A stretch of 64,000 nucleotides of DNA from a candidate division KSB1 bacterium. GTDB taxonomy: Bacteria > Zhuqueibacterota > Zhuqueibacteria > Thermofontimicrobiales > Thermofontimicrobiaceae. Position 1 is the first letter of the stretch; the number at the start of each line of letters is the position of its first letter. The notes beneath the pieces are model-generated. The model saw nothing but the letters and a program-made list of their open reading frames with translations, had not been told where the DNA came from and made no database searches. The DNA is taken from the NCBI GenBank assembly GCA_034506395.1, contig JAPDPQ010000005.1:179619-243618 (forward strand). The letters run 5' to 3'. Positions 35,331 to 44,487 of this stretch are shown here, in pieces. Both the position numbers and the translations under genes were made by a program.

Positions 35331-38132
35331 ATGCAGAGAAGGGATTTTATCAAACTATTAGGCCTGGCGTCGGGCGCAGCGGTGATGGAATCTTGTGGGG
35401 CAAAAAAGGGTGCGGAAAAGCTCATCCCTCATGTCATCCCCCCAGAAGTGGAGATCATCCCCAGCGAGGCAATCTATTTCAGCACCACCTGCACGGAATG
35501 TCCCGCCCATTGCGGGGTCTCGGCCAAAGTCGTGGAGAAGCAGATCGACAACAAAAGGCTGGGCCGCTATCCGATCAAATTAGAGGGCATTCCAGGTCAT
35601 CCGATCAACGATGGCAAATTGTGCCTGCGGGGACAATCGTCGCTGACACGACTGTATCACCCCGATCGCTTGCGCCAGCCCATGATGCGGGACGGGAGCG
35701 GCAAATGGACAGCGTGCACCTGGGACCAAGCCTTTGCCAGAATAGTCGAGGCACTAAAAAAATCCAGCCGCCGCCACGTCTATCTCTCCAGCCGAACCAC
35801 AGGCTCGCTGTCCAATCTGATCGATACGTTCTGCCAGAAGCTGAAAATCGACCGATTGGCCGAGTTCGAGGTATTTGCCCATGCCAATCTCAGGGAAGCC
35901 AATAGCATTTTGTTCAATCGCAAAGAGATCCCTTCCTATCGGATCGAACAGGCTGATTTTTTGGTGACGCTCGGCGCCGATATCTTCGAGACCTTCGTCA
36001 GCCCCGTCAGCCATGCCGTCCAGTTTGCCCGTGCCAAACAGAAGGGCAATTTCAACTGGCTGCATCTCGAGCCGCATGTTTCGCTGACGGGCTTGCAGGC
36101 CAATGAGCGATGGGAACTGCATCCTCAGAGCGAAATCTATCTGCTGGCTTTTCTATTGAAAAATGTCAACGCCAGACAAAACATCTCGGTCGATATTTTG
36201 AGCCAGATTCCAGACGTCTCAAAAGAAGAGACGGCTGCCAAAACAGGATTGAAGCTGGAACAATTGGATCGCCTCGTTGCGGAGCTAAATGCGGCGGCCA
36301 ATCCATTGCTGATCATCGGGAGCATCGCCACAGGCGGCAAATGGGGACTGGAGACAGCGGTATTGGCGGGACTCGTGCAGTGGAAGCTGGGCATGATCGG
36401 CTCGACCATCGATTTTTCGAATGCCGTCAATTATTCCAGCGTGGGCTCGTTCAAAGACCTGGCCAATTTTTCTGCTTTGATTCAGAACAGCAAAATCGGG
36501 GTGGCGTTTATTTCCAAAGTCGAGCCGATTGAGAAACATCCGTTTGGGTTTTATCTGCGAGAGAGCTTGCAATTAGCGGAGTTGGTGGTCGGCATTGGCG
36601 ATTTTATGCCCTCGCTCAACGAAAAATATAACGTATTGCTCCCGCTCTCGCACTCGCTGGAATCCTGGGGTGATGCCCAGCCCAATGCAGGTCTGCTCAA
36701 TGTCATTCAGCCTGTGTTGGAACCGCTGCACAACACGCTGGCCGAGGGCGACATCCTGATCAAGCTGATTCAGGCCTACTCGGGCGAAACCATTGCACCC
36801 AATTTTCAGGATTATGTGTTCACTCAATGGAAAAAGCAGTTCAGCGAAAGCCAGATCGAAGCCATGCTAACGAAAGGTTATGTTGAATTATCAAGACCCA
36901 ATGCGGCACTGGTATTGAATAATAAATCGCTCAATAATTTTCTGCCGAGCCTAAAGCTGCCCAGCTCGCTGCCCGCCGCAGTGCTGCTGGCCACGCCATC
37001 GATCAAAGCGTACGACGGTCGCAGCGCCAATCTGCCGTTGATCAAAGAGATCCCCGATCCGCTGACCACGATCACCTTTGACCGATGGGTGGCGATCGAC
37101 GAGAAAACCGCTCAGACCAAACGGATCAAGGACGGCGACATCGTGGCGGTCTTTTCGGGCGATAAAAAGATCGTCGAGCTGCCTGCGAAAATTCAACCCG
37201 TGCTGTCCCATAAGGTCATCATGATCCAGCGGGACATGCTGGAGACCTTTGCCCTGGCGCTGGATGAGCGGACGGGCGAAAGCCTATGTTATCTCGACGA
37301 AATTCGGCTGGAGAAGACGGAGGAGAAATTCAGGCTGTCGATCCTCTCTGGCTCGCTGTCGCAACAGGGTCGGGGCGTGATCCCGCATCCGAATCATCGG
37401 GAGCATCACCACGAGCGGCATAGCCTTTATCCCGAGCACGAGCATCCCGATTACCGCTGGGCCATGGCCATCGATCTGGACCTGTGCATCGGCTGTGGTG
37501 CCTGCGTGGCAGCGTGTTATATCGAAAACAATGTGGCCATTGTCGGCAGGGAACGACATGTTCGGGGCGGCGAGATGTCCTGGATTCGCATTGAGCCGTA
37601 TTATGAAAATGGAGAAGGCGTCCACTTTTTGCCCATGCTGTGCCAGCATTGCGACTATGCGCCGTGCGAGTCGGTCTGTCCCGTTTATGCGCCATACCAT
37701 ACGCCAGAGGGATTGAACGCCCAGGTTTACAATCGCTGTGTGGGAACCAGGTATTGCTCCAACAATTGTCCGTACAAGGTCCGCCGTTTCAACTGGCTTA
37801 CGCCGCCGAGGCCCGAGCCGATGGATAAGATGGTCAATCCCGAAATGTGGGCCCGCCCTAAAGGTGTGATGGAGAAATGTACTTTCTGTGTTCAGCGGAT
37901 TCGGTTTGCCAAGGACAAGGCCAAGGACGAAAATCGCAAGGTGAGAGATGGCGAGATCATTCCCGCCTGCGCCCAGACCTGTCCGACCAATGCGATTGTG
38001 TTCGGTAATATCAAAGATAAAAATTCTCGGGTCTATCAATTGGCACATTCGGAGCGGGCATTTCGAGTTTTCGAGCAATTAGGGACGGAGCCAGCGGTGT
38101 ATTATTTGCATCGGAAGCATAATGGCCTATAA
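35331..38132 (+). CDS. actB: Alternative complex III subunit ActB, molybdopterin-type/iron-sulfur protein
   Basis: A 933-residue fused ActB. It opens with a twin-arginine-type signal, MQRRDFIKLLG. The N-terminal part resembles molybdopterin oxidoreductases: CTECPAHCGVSAKV, then GKLCLRGQSSLTRLYHPDR. ActB is known to have lost the cofactor. The C-terminal part (residues about 705-925) is a four-cluster ferredoxin domain with CIGCGACVAAC, CQHCDYAPCESVCP, CVGTRYCSNNCPYKVRR, CTFCVQRI and CAQTCP. In ACIII this subunit passes electrons from menaquinol oxidised at ActC to the ActA hemes. The ribosome binding site is GGAGG. The gene order in this region is interrupted by accessory pairs on both sides. 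Confidence 0.95.
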   Translation: MQRRDFIKLLGLASGAAVMESCGAKKGAEKLIPHVIPPEVEIIPSEAIYFSTTCTECPAHCGVSAKVVEKQIDNKRLGRYPIKLEGIPGHPINDGKLCLRGQSSLTRLYHPDRLRQPMMRDGSGKWTACTWDQAFARIVEALKKSSRRHVYLSSRTTGSLSNLIDTFCQKLKIDRLAEFEVFAHANLREANSILFNRKEIPSYRIEQADFLVTLGADIFETFVSPVSHAVQFARAKQKGNFNWLHLEPHVSLTGLQANERWELHPQSEIYLLAFLLKNVNARQNISVDILSQIPDVSKEETAAKTGLKLEQLDRLVAELNAAANPLLIIGSIATGGKWGLETAVLAGLVQWKLGMIGSTIDFSNAVNYSSVGSFKDLANFSALIQNSKIGVAFISKVEPIEKHPFGFYLRESLQLAELVVGIGDFMPSLNEKYNVLLPLSHSLESWGDAQPNAGLLNVIQPVLEPLHNTLAEGDILIKLIQAYSGETIAPNFQDYVFTQWKKQFSESQIEAMLTKGYVELSRPNAALVLNNKSLNNFLPSLKLPSSLPAAVLLATPSIKAYDGRSANLPLIKEIPDPLTTITFDRWVAIDEKTAQTKRIKDGDIVAVFSGDKKIVELPAKIQPVLSHKVIMIQRDMLETFALALDERTGESLCYLDEIRLEKTEEKFRLSILSGSLSQQGRGVIPHPNHREHHHERHSLYPEHEHPDYRWAMAIDLDLCIGCGACVAACYIENNVAIVGRERHVRGGEMSWIRIEPYYENGEGVHFLPMLCQHCDYAPCESVCPVYAPYHTPEGLNAQVYNRCVGTRYCSNNCPYKVRRFNWLTPPRPEPMDKMVNPEMWARPKGVMEKCTFCVQRIRFAKDKAKDENRKVRDGEIIPACAQTCPTNAIVFGNIKDKNSRVYQLAHSERAFRVFEQLGTEPAVYYLHRKHNGL

Positions 38133-38170
38133 ACAAGTTAAGTGATTGTAAACCGTATTGGAAATTACAT

Positions 38171-38359
38171 ATGATCAAGAAAGTTGTAAATAAACGAAAT
38201 CTACATAATTTCTCCTCGATCAAAGAGGATTTAGCCTACTGGCGAAGTCGTCCACCAGAGGAACGAGTCGCTGCCGTCGATTATTTAAGAAGGCAATTTT
38301 ATGGAAATACAGCCAGACTTCAGAGATTTGCTCGAGTTATTCAACGCTCACAAAGTTGA
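38171..38359 (+). CDS. Small protein paired with a nucleotidyltransferase (putative antitoxin)
   Basis: A 62-residue protein with NFSSIKEDLAYWRSRPPEER and AAVDYLRRQFYG. Short proteins with a YW-x-S-R-x-P-E-E-R-L motif are often encoded just before, and overlapping, a DUF-type nucleotidyltransferase gene, as here (59-base overlap). They are taken to be partner or antitoxin proteins; the biochemistry is not settled. It starts 38 bases after actB. Confidence 0.7.
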   Translation: MIKKVVNKRNLHNFSSIKEDLAYWRSRPPEERVAAVDYLRRQFYGNTARLQRFARVIQRSQS

Positions 38360-38747
38360 ATATATGGTTGTCGGGGGCTATGCGCTTGCATTTCATGGAG
38401 CGCCTCGGTTTACGGGCGACCTGGACATTTTTGTCAAGCCTTCTCCTGAAAATGCAAAGCGAATTCTATCAGCATTGGATGAATTCGGTTTCGGTTCCGT
38501 TGGCTTATCGTTGGAAGATTTGGAGTATCCCGATAAAGTCGTTCAGCTTGGATTCCCGCCAGTCAGGATAGATATCATTACCTCTATCACGGGAGTTACA
38601 TGGGAAGAGGCATTCTCTAATTGTGTGGAGGGAAAGTATGGTGATGTTGTCGTTAGATATATTGGCCTTGATGATTTCATCAAAAATAAGCGTTCGATGG
38701 GCAGAAAAAAAGATCAGGCAGATTTGGAAGCACTTGGCGAAGATTAA
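38301..38747 (+). CDS. Nucleotidyltransferase-fold protein (AbiEii/DUF6036-like)
   Basis: A 148-residue protein with YMVVGGYALAFHGAPRFTGDLDIFV: a GG motif then DxD, the pattern of AbiEii-like nucleotidyltransferases, and a KNKRSMGRKKDQADLEAL tail typical of the group. It overlaps the preceding small gene by 59 bases. Relatives are found in toxin-antitoxin or defence modules. It is AT-rich compared with actB and actC, between which it lies, so it was probably acquired. Confidence 0.85.
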   Translation: MEIQPDFRDLLELFNAHKVEYMVVGGYALAFHGAPRFTGDLDIFVKPSPENAKRILSALDEFGFGSVGLSLEDLEYPDKVVQLGFPPVRIDIITSITGVTWEEAFSNCVEGKYGDVVVRYIGLDDFIKNKRSMGRKKDQADLEALGED

Positions 38748-38826
38748 CATTTTCGATCAAATTGAATATGTAGATTATGCTGGAAAATAAAATTCGGAAA
38801 AAATAAATTGAACGGTCAAGGACTCT

Positions 38827-40131
38827 ATGGAAACCAAACCAACAGACTTCAACCTCAAGTTAGAACAAGACGTCCTCGCTGGGATGCGCAAGCCCAGCCG
38901 AACCTATTGGCTGGCGCTGGGATTCTCGGTCGCCCTGGTCATCTTATGGGCCAGCCTGTGGGGCTATCAAATTAAAAATGGTCTGCAGGTGGTCGGCAAA
39001 AATAACCCTGTCGGCTGGGCCGTCTATCTCACCAGCTTCGTGTTCTGGGTCGGCATCGCCCACTCGGGCACGCTGATCTCAGCAGTGCTATTTCTATTTC
39101 GGGCCAAATTCCGCAACGCCTTCAACCGCACGGCCGAGGCCATGACTCTGATCGCCATTGTGGTAGCGGGACTATTTCCCATCATCCATCTGGGCCGCCC
39201 CTGGAAATTTTACTGGCTGCTCCCCTACCCCAATCAGCGGCTGTTGTGGATCAACTTCAAATCGCCGCTGGCTTGGGACGTGTTTGCGGTGAGCACCTAT
39301 TTCATCGTTAGCCTCGTGTTTTTCTACGTGGGGCTGGTGCCCGACTTTGCCATCGTCCGCCGCTATTTTTCGGGCGTGAAGAAAAAAATTTATAGCATTT
39401 TCTCCCTGGGCTGGACAGGAACGCTGCGGCAATGGCTGCATTACAACAAGCTGTATCTGTTCCTGGCCGCCTTTGCCACGCCGTTGGTGATCTCGGTGCA
39501 CTCGGTCGTGTCCTGGGATTTTGCCATGAGCGTGACGCCTGGCTGGCACACCACCATCTTCGCCCCCTACTTCGTGGCAGGCGCTATCTTTTCGGGCACG
39601 GCCATGGTGATGACGCTAATGATCCCGATGCGCAAAATTCTGAACCTGGAAAAATACATCACCGTCGATAAATTCGAGGGCATCGCCAAAATCCTGTTGT
39701 TCACCTCGCTCATCGTCACGTATGCCTATATTGTCGAATTTGGCATTGCCATCTACAGTGGCAATATCTTCGAGGCGTCGATTTTCAAATACCGAGCCGT
39801 GGGCGATTACTGGATCATCTACTGGATCATGATCACCTGCAATTCCATCATCCCAATGACCCTTTTCTGGCGCAAATTGCGGCGCAACCTGGCCTATCTG
39901 TTTGCAGTCTCGATCTTCGTTAATATCGGCATGTGGTGCGAGCGATTCAACATCATCGTGACTTCGCTATCGCATGAATACGAGCCATACGCCTGGGGCC
40001 TGTTTCGGCCCCAATTCACCGAGATCGGCATTTTCATCGGCAGCTTCGGCCTGTTCTTCACGGCCTTTTTGATCTTTGCCAAGCTGTTGCCCGTGCTATC
40101 CATGTCTGAATTGAAGGAGGAGAACGAATGA
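38827..40131 (+). CDS. actC: Alternative complex III subunit ActC, NrfD-like quinol-oxidising protein
   Basis: A 434-residue membrane protein with about ten helices of the NrfD/PsrC family. Landmarks include FWVGIAHSGTLISAVLFLFR, LFPIIHLGRPW, SVHSVVSWDFAMSVTPGWH and a late GMWCERFNIIVTSLSHEY. In ACIII, ActC is the main quinol site at the periplasmic side. Its stop overlaps the ATG of actD (ATGA), which shows close coupling. A separate ActF, the second NrfD-like subunit, is not found downstream. Confidence 0.95.
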   Translation: METKPTDFNLKLEQDVLAGMRKPSRTYWLALGFSVALVILWASLWGYQIKNGLQVVGKNNPVGWAVYLTSFVFWVGIAHSGTLISAVLFLFRAKFRNAFNRTAEAMTLIAIVVAGLFPIIHLGRPWKFYWLLPYPNQRLLWINFKSPLAWDVFAVSTYFIVSLVFFYVGLVPDFAIVRRYFSGVKKKIYSIFSLGWTGTLRQWLHYNKLYLFLAAFATPLVISVHSVVSWDFAMSVTPGWHTTIFAPYFVAGAIFSGTAMVMTLMIPMRKILNLEKYITVDKFEGIAKILLFTSLIVTYAYIVEFGIAIYSGNIFEASIFKYRAVGDYWIIYWIMITCNSIIPMTLFWRKLRRNLAYLFAVSIFVNIGMWCERFNIIVTSLSHEYEPYAWGLFRPQFTEIGIFIGSFGLFFTAFLIFAKLLPVLSMSELKEENE

Positions 40132-40550
40132 GCGAAAAATGGACCTTCACCGATAAACACGATTTTTTAAACAAGCTGGAGCAGCTCATTAGTTCAGGCA
40201 TTTCGCCGCAGAAAATTTCGGTGGTGATGCCCTATCATGTGCATGAAGTGGAAGAATTGCTAAAATTACCGCCCAGCAAAATGCGTTTCTTTGCGCTGAT
40301 CGGCGCCATGACGGGCACGGTCACTGGCTTTGCCTTCACGATTTTCACAGCGCTGCATTACAAAATTATTACCAGTGGCAAACCACTGATTTCGGTTCCG
40401 CCGTTCATCATCATCGCCTTTGCGCTGACGATCCTGTTCGGTTCGCTGATTTCGTTCGCTGGATTTCTGATCCTCTCGAAATTGCCCAGCCCGAGAAGCA
40501 TTGCTGCACCAGAGGATTATGGAAATCAGTTTGTGATTGTGGTGGAGTGA
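40128..40550 (+). CDS. actD: Alternative complex III subunit ActD (DUF3341)
   Basis: A 140-residue protein with a hydrophilic N-terminal domain (residues 1-55, GISPQKISVVMPYHVHEVEELL) and two membrane helices (KMRFFALIGAMTGTVTGFAFTIF and PPFIIIAFALTILFGSLISFAGF). That is the layout of DUF3341, the ActD subunit. In the usual operon actE (a monoheme cytochrome c) and actF follow, but here the cluster ends and nearly 400 bases of spacer precede porX. ActD is thought to bridge ActC and ActF. Confidence 0.9.
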   Translation: MSEKWTFTDKHDFLNKLEQLISSGISPQKISVVMPYHVHEVEELLKLPPSKMRFFALIGAMTGTVTGFAFTIFTALHYKIITSGKPLISVPPFIIIAFALTILFGSLISFAGFLILSKLPSPRSIAAPEDYGNQFVIVVE

Positions 40551-40955
40551 TGAATAGTGGAGAACTGCTATTATTTATTTTACAAAATTTCTCGTTTATG
40601 CAAATGCGATAATTTTTGGGAGCTCATCTTTTAGTTTACACGAATTCCTGAACAAAATAATATTCAAGAAGCTTGAAAAATTATAGAATTGTCGTTCCTC
40701 TCCCTTCGCAACCGAGCTGAGGGAGAGGACTTTCACAATTCACTAAAACCGAGTTCTGCTGTTTATTAATCTGCTGGTGAATCCTCTCAAAGATAGCTTT
40801 ATGCTTTTTTGCGACTGCAGATCGTGATTACTACTTATCTTCTGACGAAAATGAACCGACAATCCTCATCTCATATCCTGAATAATATTCATTGACAATC
40901 TCTAAAAAATTTCTTATTTTGTAATGATGGGATGAGTTAATCAAGGTTGAAGAAA
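40551..40955 (+). other. Intergenic region, with hairpin and porX promoter
   Basis: Spacer of 405 bases between actD and porX. It holds a hairpin at 40696-40729 (TCCTCTCCCT with AGGGAGAGGA, 14-base loop), possibly the end of the respiratory transcript. The promoter given next is inside it. I see no small gene. Confidence 0.55.
40892..40920 (+). promoter_or_regulatory. Predicted promoter of the porX-like gene
   Basis: TTGACA at 40892-40897, 17 bases, then TATTTT at 40915-40920, 36 bases before ATG 40956. A near-consensus -35 with a weaker -10. Confidence 0.55.
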
Positions 40956-42521
40956 ATGGGCACCACAAAACGAAAAGTTATTTGGGTTGATGACGAGATT
41001 GAGTTGCTGAAATCGCATATCATCTTTTTAGAGGAGCGGGGTTATCATATCACACCTGTTACCACTGCTGAGGATGCTCTTTCTTTGATTCAGAATGATC
41101 ACTTTGATCTGGTTCTGTTGGATGAAATGCTAAATGGCATGGATGGCTTAACCGCTCTTTCAAAGATAAAAGATATCATGCCTTCGCTTCCAGTTATTAT
41201 GATTACAAAAAACGAAGAAGAAATGATCATGGAGGAGGCGATCGGCAGTAAGATCGACGATTATCTTACCAAGCCTGTCAATCCATCGCAAATTTTATTA
41301 TCATGCAAGAAGATTTTAGAAAGCACAAAGATTGAGAGAGAACGTCTTTCGCGCGACTATGTACAAAAATTCAATGAGGTTTCTCAGCGGGTGATGAGCC
41401 CCATGTCCCCTCAGGATTGGATCGATATTTATGTCGAATTAACCGAACTGGAGGTAGAGCTGGATCGACATGCTGAAGTAGGCTTGCGCGAGACGATGTT
41501 AGATCAGAAGCGAGCGTGCAATACGGAATTTGGCAAATTTATTGAGCGCAATTATAGAAATTGGGTAGCATCCAAAGATCGGCCAGTGCTCTCTACCGAT
41601 TTGATCGCCACCTATATCGTTCCATTGCTCCAGCAGCGGAAAAATATCATTTTCATTGTAGTGGACAATCTGCGGTTGGATCAATGGCTGACGATGGAGC
41701 CGTTGATTTATCCGTATTTTCGTGTCAACAAATCTTATTACTTCTCAATTTTGCCGACGGCGACCCCCTATTCCCGGAATGCAATTTTTTCTGGTTTATT
41801 CCCTTACGAATTCAGCCAGCGCTACACTGACATTTGGACCAAAGGTATTGAGGATGAAACCAGTCAGAACCGATATGAGCATCAATTATTGACCTATCAA
41901 ATCCATCGCCATCGATTTCCTGGGAATTTTGAGCCGACGATCAAATACATAAAAATTCTTGAGCAGGCTGAGGCAAATTACCTTTATAAAAATATAATGT
42001 CGCTCGCAAACGCCTCCTTGTTAGCTATCGTTGTCAATTTCATTGACTTTCTAGCCCATAGTCGGAGCGATTCTGAAGTTCTCAAGGAGATCGCCCCGGA
42101 CGAGGCAGCCTTTCGATCATTGACGCGCTCATGGTTCGAACACTCAACCCTATTAAAAGTTTTGAAGCGTCTATCGAAAACAAACAATATCATCATCATT
42201 ACTTCCGATCATGGAAGCATTCGCAGCAAGCGCGGGGCAAAAGTGTTGGGGGATCGCGAGACATCCACCAACTTGCGTTACAAATTTGGCCGCAATTTGA
42301 AATGCGACCCCAAGTTTGCCATCGAGGTGAAAAACCCGGTCGATTTTATGTTGCCTCAGCGGGGCATTAACACTAATTACTTAATCGCTAAAGAGGACTA
42401 TTATTTTGTTTACCCAACCGATTATCACCATTATTTAAATTATTACAAAGACAGCTTTCAGCATGGCGGCATCTCGATGGAGGAGATGATTTTGCCCATC
42501 ATCCGGTTGGAACAAAAATAA
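40956..42521 (+). CDS. porX: PorX-type response regulator with PglZ-like domain
   Basis: A 521-residue protein. Residues 1-120 are a receiver domain with acidic WVDDE, phosphoacceptor Asp in LVLLDEMLNG (Asp56) and Lys in YLTKPV. A helical linker leads to a PglZ/alkaline-phosphatase-like domain: FIVVDNLRLDQW (metal Asp), ILPTATPYSRNAIFSG (nucleophile Thr) and IIITSDHGSI. This combination is that of PorX, which controls T9SS expression in Bacteroidota, and fits the T9SS cargo genes in this window. TTG 40947 would add three residues; ATG 40956 is preferred. No PorY kinase is adjacent. Confidence 0.93.
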   Translation: MGTTKRKVIWVDDEIELLKSHIIFLEERGYHITPVTTAEDALSLIQNDHFDLVLLDEMLNGMDGLTALSKIKDIMPSLPVIMITKNEEEMIMEEAIGSKIDDYLTKPVNPSQILLSCKKILESTKIERERLSRDYVQKFNEVSQRVMSPMSPQDWIDIYVELTELEVELDRHAEVGLRETMLDQKRACNTEFGKFIERNYRNWVASKDRPVLSTDLIATYIVPLLQQRKNIIFIVVDNLRLDQWLTMEPLIYPYFRVNKSYYFSILPTATPYSRNAIFSGLFPYEFSQRYTDIWTKGIEDETSQNRYEHQLLTYQIHRHRFPGNFEPTIKYIKILEQAEANYLYKNIMSLANASLLAIVVNFIDFLAHSRSDSEVLKEIAPDEAAFRSLTRSWFEHSTLLKVLKRLSKTNNIIIITSDHGSIRSKRGAKVLGDRETSTNLRYKFGRNLKCDPKFAIEVKNPVDFMLPQRGINTNYLIAKEDYYFVYPTDYHHYLNYYKDSFQHGGISMEEMILPIIRLEQK

Positions 42522-42750
42522 ACTTTGATAATTCACTTTCCAATTAAGCAGAAACCAACACCTTGCACAATCGTCAGCAAAGGAGCCATTTTGTCTCTTT
42601 GAATGGAAAGGAATGCGAAGTCCATCAGTTTTGTTGAAGTGCGCATTGAATATCCAAATTAAAACACTGATATGAGCAATGATCGAATGATCGATCGCGT
42701 CTCCGATCGTGAAATTTGATCCGGCTGAGGGAAAAGACCGATAGGAAATT

Positions 42751-43227
42751 ATGATTGTTACTTTTTTATCGAAACATGAACATGAAACGATCGAATGGGG
42801 CAAAAATTTGGGCCGATTGCTTGCACCCGGTGATGTGATTGGACTATTCGGCGATTTGGGCAGTGGCAAAACCAAAACGATTCAGGGAATTTGCCTGGGA
42901 TTAGAATGCCATGACCCAGTAACCAGTCCAACATTTACGATCATTAACGAGTATCAAGGCAAATATCCCATCTACCATTTCGACCTATACCGAATAGATT
43001 CTGAACAGGAGTTGTACGACCTTGGTTACGAGGAATATTTTTATGATGAAGGCATTTGTTTGATCGAGTGGGCAGAGCGAATTCAGCCATTATTGCCCAG
43101 CGATCATCTTGAGATTCATTTAAAAAGTTTTTTTCAACCTGGCATGGATAATGTAAGAGAAATCGTCTTAAAAATCTTAGGATCAAAAATCTTAGGCAGA
43201 GATTGGCAAGTGATCCAGAGAAGATGA
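42751..43227 (+). CDS. tsaE: tRNA threonylcarbamoyladenosine biosynthesis ATPase TsaE
   Basis: A 158-residue P-loop protein of normal TsaE length. The Walker A motif is GDLGSGKTKTIQGI, the switch region is SPTFTIINEY, and the HFDLYRI motif, LGYEEYF and LIEWAERI are all family hallmarks. With TsaB and TsaD it supports t6A37 modification of tRNAs. ATG 42751 follows AGGAAA. tsaB begins immediately after the stop, so the pair is cotranscribed; tsaD is elsewhere. Confidence 0.95.
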   Translation: MIVTFLSKHEHETIEWGKNLGRLLAPGDVIGLFGDLGSGKTKTIQGICLGLECHDPVTSPTFTIINEYQGKYPIYHFDLYRIDSEQELYDLGYEEYFYDEGICLIEWAERIQPLLPSDHLEIHLKSFFQPGMDNVREIVLKILGSKILGRDWQVIQRR

Positions 43228-43239
43228 TTGGAAATGATC

Positions 43240-43926
43240 ATGAAAATCCTGGGCATCGATACATCGACTGATGTTTGTGCTGTCGCATTGACTGAGGATC
43301 AGCATTTGATCTCTGAGTATCGCAATTCTAACCGTCGCGCGCATGCTGAAAAGATTCTTCCAGCGATCGATTGGGTTTTGCGTGACGCAAAAATTACAAT
43401 CAATGATCTTGGCGGTATTGCCGTCTCTATCGGTCCAGGTTCATTTACTGGTCTGCGAATCGGACTATCAGTCGTTAAGGGCTTGGCACTGGCCACGCAT
43501 CTCCCAGTCGTGGCTGTGCCCTCGTTAGACGCTATCGCTGCTTCAGCTTTTTTTTGGCAAGGACAGATTTGTCCTCTGGTAAAATGCCAATCCAATGAAG
43601 CATACGCAGCGCTTTATCATTTTGAGAATGACATCCTTATTCGCGATTCAGATTATCAATTGGTTTTGTTGGACGCATTGGAGGAATTCATCCATCAAAA
43701 AACTTTGATCGTGAATATTGGGGCAAAAAATCTCTCAGATTCTCTTCGTGGGAGTTGGACAAACTTGGTCACATTAGCTCCAGAGCACCTTTCATTGGCA
43801 AGCGGTTATACTATTGCTCGATTGGGTTTTTATCGATTTCAAGACCAAAAATTAGAAAATATCGAGCATTTGGAGCCATTTTATCTAAAGGATTTCAAAG
43901 CTCGAAAAAAGCAAGGATTGTATTAG
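43240..43926 (+). CDS. tsaB: tRNA threonylcarbamoyladenosine biosynthesis protein TsaB
   Basis: A 228-residue ASKHA-fold protein with MKILGIDTSTDVCAVALT, the DLGGIAVSIGPGSFTGLRIGL motif (GPGSFTGLR is diagnostic) and VVAVPSLDAIA. TsaB is the scaffold partner of TsaD in t6A37 synthesis. Two further in-frame starts, 43228 (TTG) and 43234 (ATG), lie just upstream; ATG 43240 gives the standard N-terminus. The gene sits between tsaE and rimI, a common order. Confidence 0.95.
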   Translation: MKILGIDTSTDVCAVALTEDQHLISEYRNSNRRAHAEKILPAIDWVLRDAKITINDLGGIAVSIGPGSFTGLRIGLSVVKGLALATHLPVVAVPSLDAIAASAFFWQGQICPLVKCQSNEAYAALYHFENDILIRDSDYQLVLLDALEEFIHQKTLIVNIGAKNLSDSLRGSWTNLVTLAPEHLSLASGYTIARLGFYRFQDQKLENIEHLEPFYLKDFKARKKQGLY

Positions 43927-43929
43927 CTG

Positions 43930-44484
43930 ATGCCGACGATCAAACTCGCTCCTTCGCCTAATAATTATCCATGGATAGATATTTCGAGGTTAGATTTGGC
44001 GGAGGGAATTGAGGTGCCATTATCCGATGGTAAGAAATACCATATCCGCTGGATGACTCCAGCGGATGTCCCAGTAGTGTGGAAGCTGGAGCAGGAAGTT
44101 TTCGCTTCCCCCTGGGCGATTGAAAATTTTCTCTACGAGCTGGGGAATCATGATTATAACATCTCACTGATCGCAGTGATGGATCAGCACCTGGCAGGGT
44201 ATTCGGTCTCCTATCACGTCTATGATGAGCTACATATTAGTAACTTAGCTGTTGGGCCAAATTTTCGACGACGGAAAATCGGAGAGACCATCCTGGTGGT
44301 TAATCTAACAATTGCTCGGATTCGATCTATCAATCATGTTCACCTCGAAGTGCGAAGGTCCAATTTTCCTGCCATAGCTTTGTATCAGAAATATGGTTTT
44401 GAGATCGTCGGCGTTCGTAAAAACTATTACCAAAATGAACGCGAAGATGCACTGCTGATGACCAAGAAATTAACTATGGAGTAA
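43930..44484 (+). CDS. rimI: Ribosomal-protein-alanine N-acetyltransferase RimI
   Basis: A 184-residue GNAT enzyme. The acetyl-CoA motif is LAVGPNFRRRKIGETIL (R/Q-x-x-G-x-G/A form), with HVHLEVRRSNFPAIALYQKYGFEIVGVRKNYYQ, the RimI signature. The N-terminus is about 36 residues longer than the classic protein (MPTIKLAPSP to SDGKKYHIR), which may be a natural extension. RimI acetylates the N-terminal alanine of S18. It begins three bases after tsaB and runs into accD four bases later. Confidence 0.9.
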   Translation: MPTIKLAPSPNNYPWIDISRLDLAEGIEVPLSDGKKYHIRWMTPADVPVVWKLEQEVFASPWAIENFLYELGNHDYNISLIAVMDQHLAGYSVSYHVYDELHISNLAVGPNFRRRKIGETILVVNLTIARIRSINHVHLEVRRSNFPAIALYQKYGFEIVGVRKNYYQNEREDALLMTKKLTME

Positions 44485-44487
44485 CTT

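Noticed and set aside
37284..38078. A 264-codon minus-strand frame
   Set aside because: It is antisense to the ferredoxin part of ActB, which is certain from its cluster-binding Cys motifs.
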